7,210 bases of DNA from Cyanobacteria bacterium T3Sed10_344R1. GTDB taxonomy: Bacteria; Cyanobacteriota; Cyanobacteriia; Phormidesmidales; Phormidesmidaceae. The notes beneath the pieces were generated by a model, which was given only the letters and a program-made list of their open reading frames with translations, was not told the DNA's origin and searched no databases. Where the stretch lies: positions 1 to 7,210 of the forward strand of contig PXDR01000428.1 in assembly GCA_003566335.1 (NCBI GenBank), given 5' to 3'. Below are positions 5,963-7,210 of the stretch, one piece after another; position 1 is the first letter of the stretch; each line of letters begins with the position of its first letter. Made by a program: the position numbers and the translations under genes.

Positions 5963-6871
5963 CTACACCGCAACAGTTTTTTGCCAGACCTGTTTCAAGG
6001 TTTCTAAAAACGCGAACACTGCTGGGGGGTGGAGGGCGTCCGCCAAGGTAATCACCCCAATGATGCGCTCTAGCGGCACCGGCAGCTCCGCGACGACTAG
6101 ATCTGGGGGAATAGGCTCCGCTGCCAATTGGGCCATAATGGTGCCCCCTAACCCCCGTCGCACCATGCCCAAAATCGTTGAGTCTTCCCGCACCTCATAG
6201 GCTGGTCGCAATTGGGTGCCAAATCGCCGGGCGTGGGACTCTAGCAAATCTCGGCAGCAGTCGTTGATTGGGGCCAAAATTAGCGGATAAGCATTCAATT
6301 CTTCCCAGGAGGGCGCACTCAGGGTCTTACTGCCTGGCGGTAGCAGCACCAGATACCGATCCCGCATCAGTTCCCAGGCGTCAAACCGATCCGCGCTGGG
6401 CAAATAGGTGAAGCCAATATCGGCATGACCTTGCTGCACTGCATCCTCAATAGCGTGGAAGTGATCGCACTCGTCAATCGAAATGCCAATACTCGGGTAC
6501 TTATCCCGAAATGCTTCGATTACGACGGGCAAAATGTGGGTGGCTACGCTGCGAAATCCCGCCAGCCGGACTTGGCCCCCTTGCAGCCCTCGGGCCTGTT
6601 CCGCCGTTTTAGCCACCGTTTCTAAGGCCCGCAGCACCTGATGGGCGTTGGCGGTAATGTTTTCGCCAATGGGCGTCAGCACTGCCCCCTGGCGTCCCCG
6701 ACTCAGCAAAACTACCCCAAGCTCGTCTTCTAGGGTTGCGATCGCATGACTAATCGCCGACTGGGACAAATCTAAGTGCAGGGCGGCATCGCTAAACGTG
6801 CCGTGTTCTGCGATCGCAACCAGCGCCCGCAACTGAGAAACCTTGAGCCGATAAGGATTAACCTCAGCCAT
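5963..6871 (-). CDS. LysR-type transcriptional regulator
   Basis: A 302-residue cytoplasmic DNA-binding regulator, normal LysR length. The winged helix-turn-helix occupies about residues 10-68, with the recognition region TFSDAALHLDLSQSAISHAI (25-44) and LTPIGE (65-70) at its end. A linker helix (about 70-95) leads to a two-lobed periplasmic-binding-protein-like effector domain (about 97-295). The ligand cannot be read from sequence, and it is not clearly CmpR, NdhR or RbcR. The phrases KVSQLRALVAIAEHGTFS and LPVPLERIIGV recall a cyanobacterial group of unassigned function. ATG 6871 has a modest AGGCGG about five bases upstream. Two HIP1 octamers lie inside the DNA-binding region. Phased half-sites at 6907-6933 lie 36-62 bases upstream and suggest autoregulation, typical of the family. 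A possible divergent gene at 7185 would be the usual kind of target. Confidence 0.93.
   Translation of the reverse strand: MAEVNPYRLKVSQLRALVAIAEHGTFSDAALHLDLSQSAISHAIATLEDELGVVLLSRGRQGAVLTPIGENITANAHQVLRALETVAKTAEQARGLQGGQVRLAGFRSVATHILPVVIEAFRDKYPSIGISIDECDHFHAIEDAVQQGHADIGFTYLPSADRFDAWELMRDRYLVLLPPGSKTLSAPSWEELNAYPLILAPINDCCRDLLESHARRFGTQLRPAYEVREDSTILGMVRRGLGGTIMAQLAAEPIPPDLVVAELPVPLERIIGVITLADALHPPAVFAFLETLKQVWQKTVAV
6738..6817. repeat. Two HIP1 octamers (GCGATCGC) within lysR
   Basis: HIP1 occurs at 6738-6745 and 6810-6817. Other copies in the window are at 1954, 2518, 3672 and 4024 (first bases). Six in 7.2 kb is far above the roughly one per 65 kb expected by chance at even composition. 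This is characteristic of many cyanobacteria. Confidence 0.85.
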
Positions 6872-6891
6872 AGCACCGCCTATTTGCCTCT

Positions 6892-6906
6892 CCAGGGTGG
6901 CCCTGG
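6892..6906 (-). promoter_or_regulatory. Short perfect hairpin in the lysR leader
   Basis: CCAGGG and CCCTGG pair perfectly around a three-base loop, ending about 20 bases before the lysR ATG. It could tune translation or transcript stability; no T-run follows. Confidence 0.35.
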
Positions 6907-6933
6907 CGTTACAGAAATAACGTTGAAGTAACG
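6907..6933. promoter_or_regulatory. Three CGTTA/TAACG half-sites phased at 11 bases
   Basis: CGTTA (6907-6911), TAACG (6918-6922) and TAACG (6929-6933) start exactly 11 bases apart. The first two form an inverted repeat and the last two a direct repeat extended to TAACGT. One helical turn of spacing upstream of a regulator gene suggests an operator, possibly for LysR itself. Confidence 0.4.
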
Positions 6934-6936
6934 TCT

Positions 6937-6964
6937 AGTCTAATGGGGATTTCCCCAGACACAA
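6937..6964 (-). promoter_or_regulatory. Weak candidate promoter of lysR
   Basis: On the minus strand TTGTGT (6964-6959), a 16-base spacer and TAGACT (6942-6937) loosely fit sigma-70 boxes. Transcription would start near 6930, within the phased half-sites, an arrangement that suits autorepression. The matches are poor. Confidence 0.25.
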
Positions 6965-7015
6965 GCCCCAGCCCTCTTTAGAGCCTATCTAAGCTATCTT
7001 CTGGGCCGTTTATTG

Positions 7016-7075
7016 ACGCTTAATCTAGATATAGCGGCCAACGCTGATTAATCTGGCTAGCGCTACTAGATATAG
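7016..7075. repeat. Degenerate repeats upstream of lysR
   Basis: CTAGATATAG occurs at 7025-7034 and again at 7066-7075, 41 bases apart (about four helical turns). A second layer repeats ACGCT, TTAATCT and TAGCG in order at 7016-7036 and 7041-7064 with small insertions. TAGCGCTA (7058-7065) is a palindrome. These look like repeated binding sites or a decayed repeat. Confidence 0.4.
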
Positions 7076-7184
7076 AGCTGTAGATCAGATACCCTGTGAG
7101 GGCAACGGAATTAGGCAGGCCGCAACGTAGACCGGCAGCCCCGCTTGCAGAGTATATTTGAACTAACGCCCAGGTCAGCCTGTC

Positions 7185-7210
7185 ATGTCTACCGATGTCC
7201 CCCCGTCCCC
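7185..7210 (+). CDS. Possible start of a gene divergent from lysR, cut by the edge
   Basis: ATG at 7185 opens MSTDVPPS to the window end. The only support is its position (LysR genes often face a target gene), a TATATT at 7153-7158 and a weak AGGT about 11 bases upstream. Eight codons cannot identify it, and it may not be a gene. Confidence 0.25.

Larger units (their letters stand above)
6872..7184. other. Intergenic region upstream of lysR
   Basis: I see no gene in these 313 bases. They contain a leader hairpin, phased half-sites, a weak lysR promoter candidate and degenerate repeats, each listed separately. Small hairpins GGGGATTTCCCC (6945-6956) and CCCTGTGAGGG (7092-7102) are also present with no assigned role. 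Confidence 0.6.

Noticed and set aside
5931..6200. Plus-strand frame over the lysR C-terminal region
   Set aside because: It lies opposite well-conserved LysR sequence and shows no family features or ribosome site.
1..7210. tRNA or rRNA genes, CRISPR array, transposase genes, frp
   Set aside because: I saw no cloverleaf-like, rRNA-like, regularly spaced repeat-spacer, transposase or FRP-like sequence in the window.

Overview
The window reads as chromosomal DNA of a cyanobacterium. The evidence is an orange carotenoid protein gene (a cyanobacterial family), a CrtW-type carotenoid ketolase beside it, at least six copies of the cyanobacterial HIP1 octamer GCGATCGC, and several proteins resembling cyanobacteria-specific families. 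The fairly GC-rich composition and the interspersed palindromes would suit a filamentous Leptolyngbya/Nodosilinea-like lineage, but that placement is inference.

Left part (1-1555, minus strand): a photoprotection pair. ocp (596-1555) is transcribed leftwards towards a crtW-like ketolase (1-415, cut by the window edge). CrtW-type enzymes make the keto-carotenoids (echinenone, canthaxanthin) that OCP binds. A terminator-like hairpin lies between them and belongs to an interspersed repeat family with a second copy at 4444-4468. No frp gene is visible in the window.

1556-2087 is a 532-base divergent intergenic region between ocp and the next gene. It holds a good ocp ribosome binding site, a 13-base tandem repeat with an inverted partner in the ocp leader, a perfect 14-base palindrome and weak divergent promoter candidates.

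Middle (2088-4265, plus strand): a large exported membrane protein. It combines a signal peptide, a pentapeptide-like repeat region, a ComEA-like helix-hairpin-helix and four C-terminal membrane segments. Its function is unknown and it is the most unusual gene here. A repeat-rich gap (4266-4508) with a terminator hairpin follows, then a cyanobacterial GIY-YIG nuclease-family gene (4509-5183) with a possible sliding-clamp-binding motif.

Right part (5204-6871, minus strand): a LysR-type regulator (5963-6871) is followed by a probable toxin-antitoxin pair. The antitoxin-like gene (5587-5886) is intact and overlaps by one base (TAATG) a TumE/DUF6516-like toxin gene. A single in-frame TGA interrupts that toxin gene, so it is probably a pseudogene. 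Upstream of lysR, 6872-7184 contains phased half-sites and degenerate repeats that look like regulator binding sites. A divergent gene may begin at 7185 and leave the window.

The clearest functional unit is ocp plus crtW (pigment-protein and pigment supply). The lysR-antitoxin-toxin string shares a strand but need not share a function.
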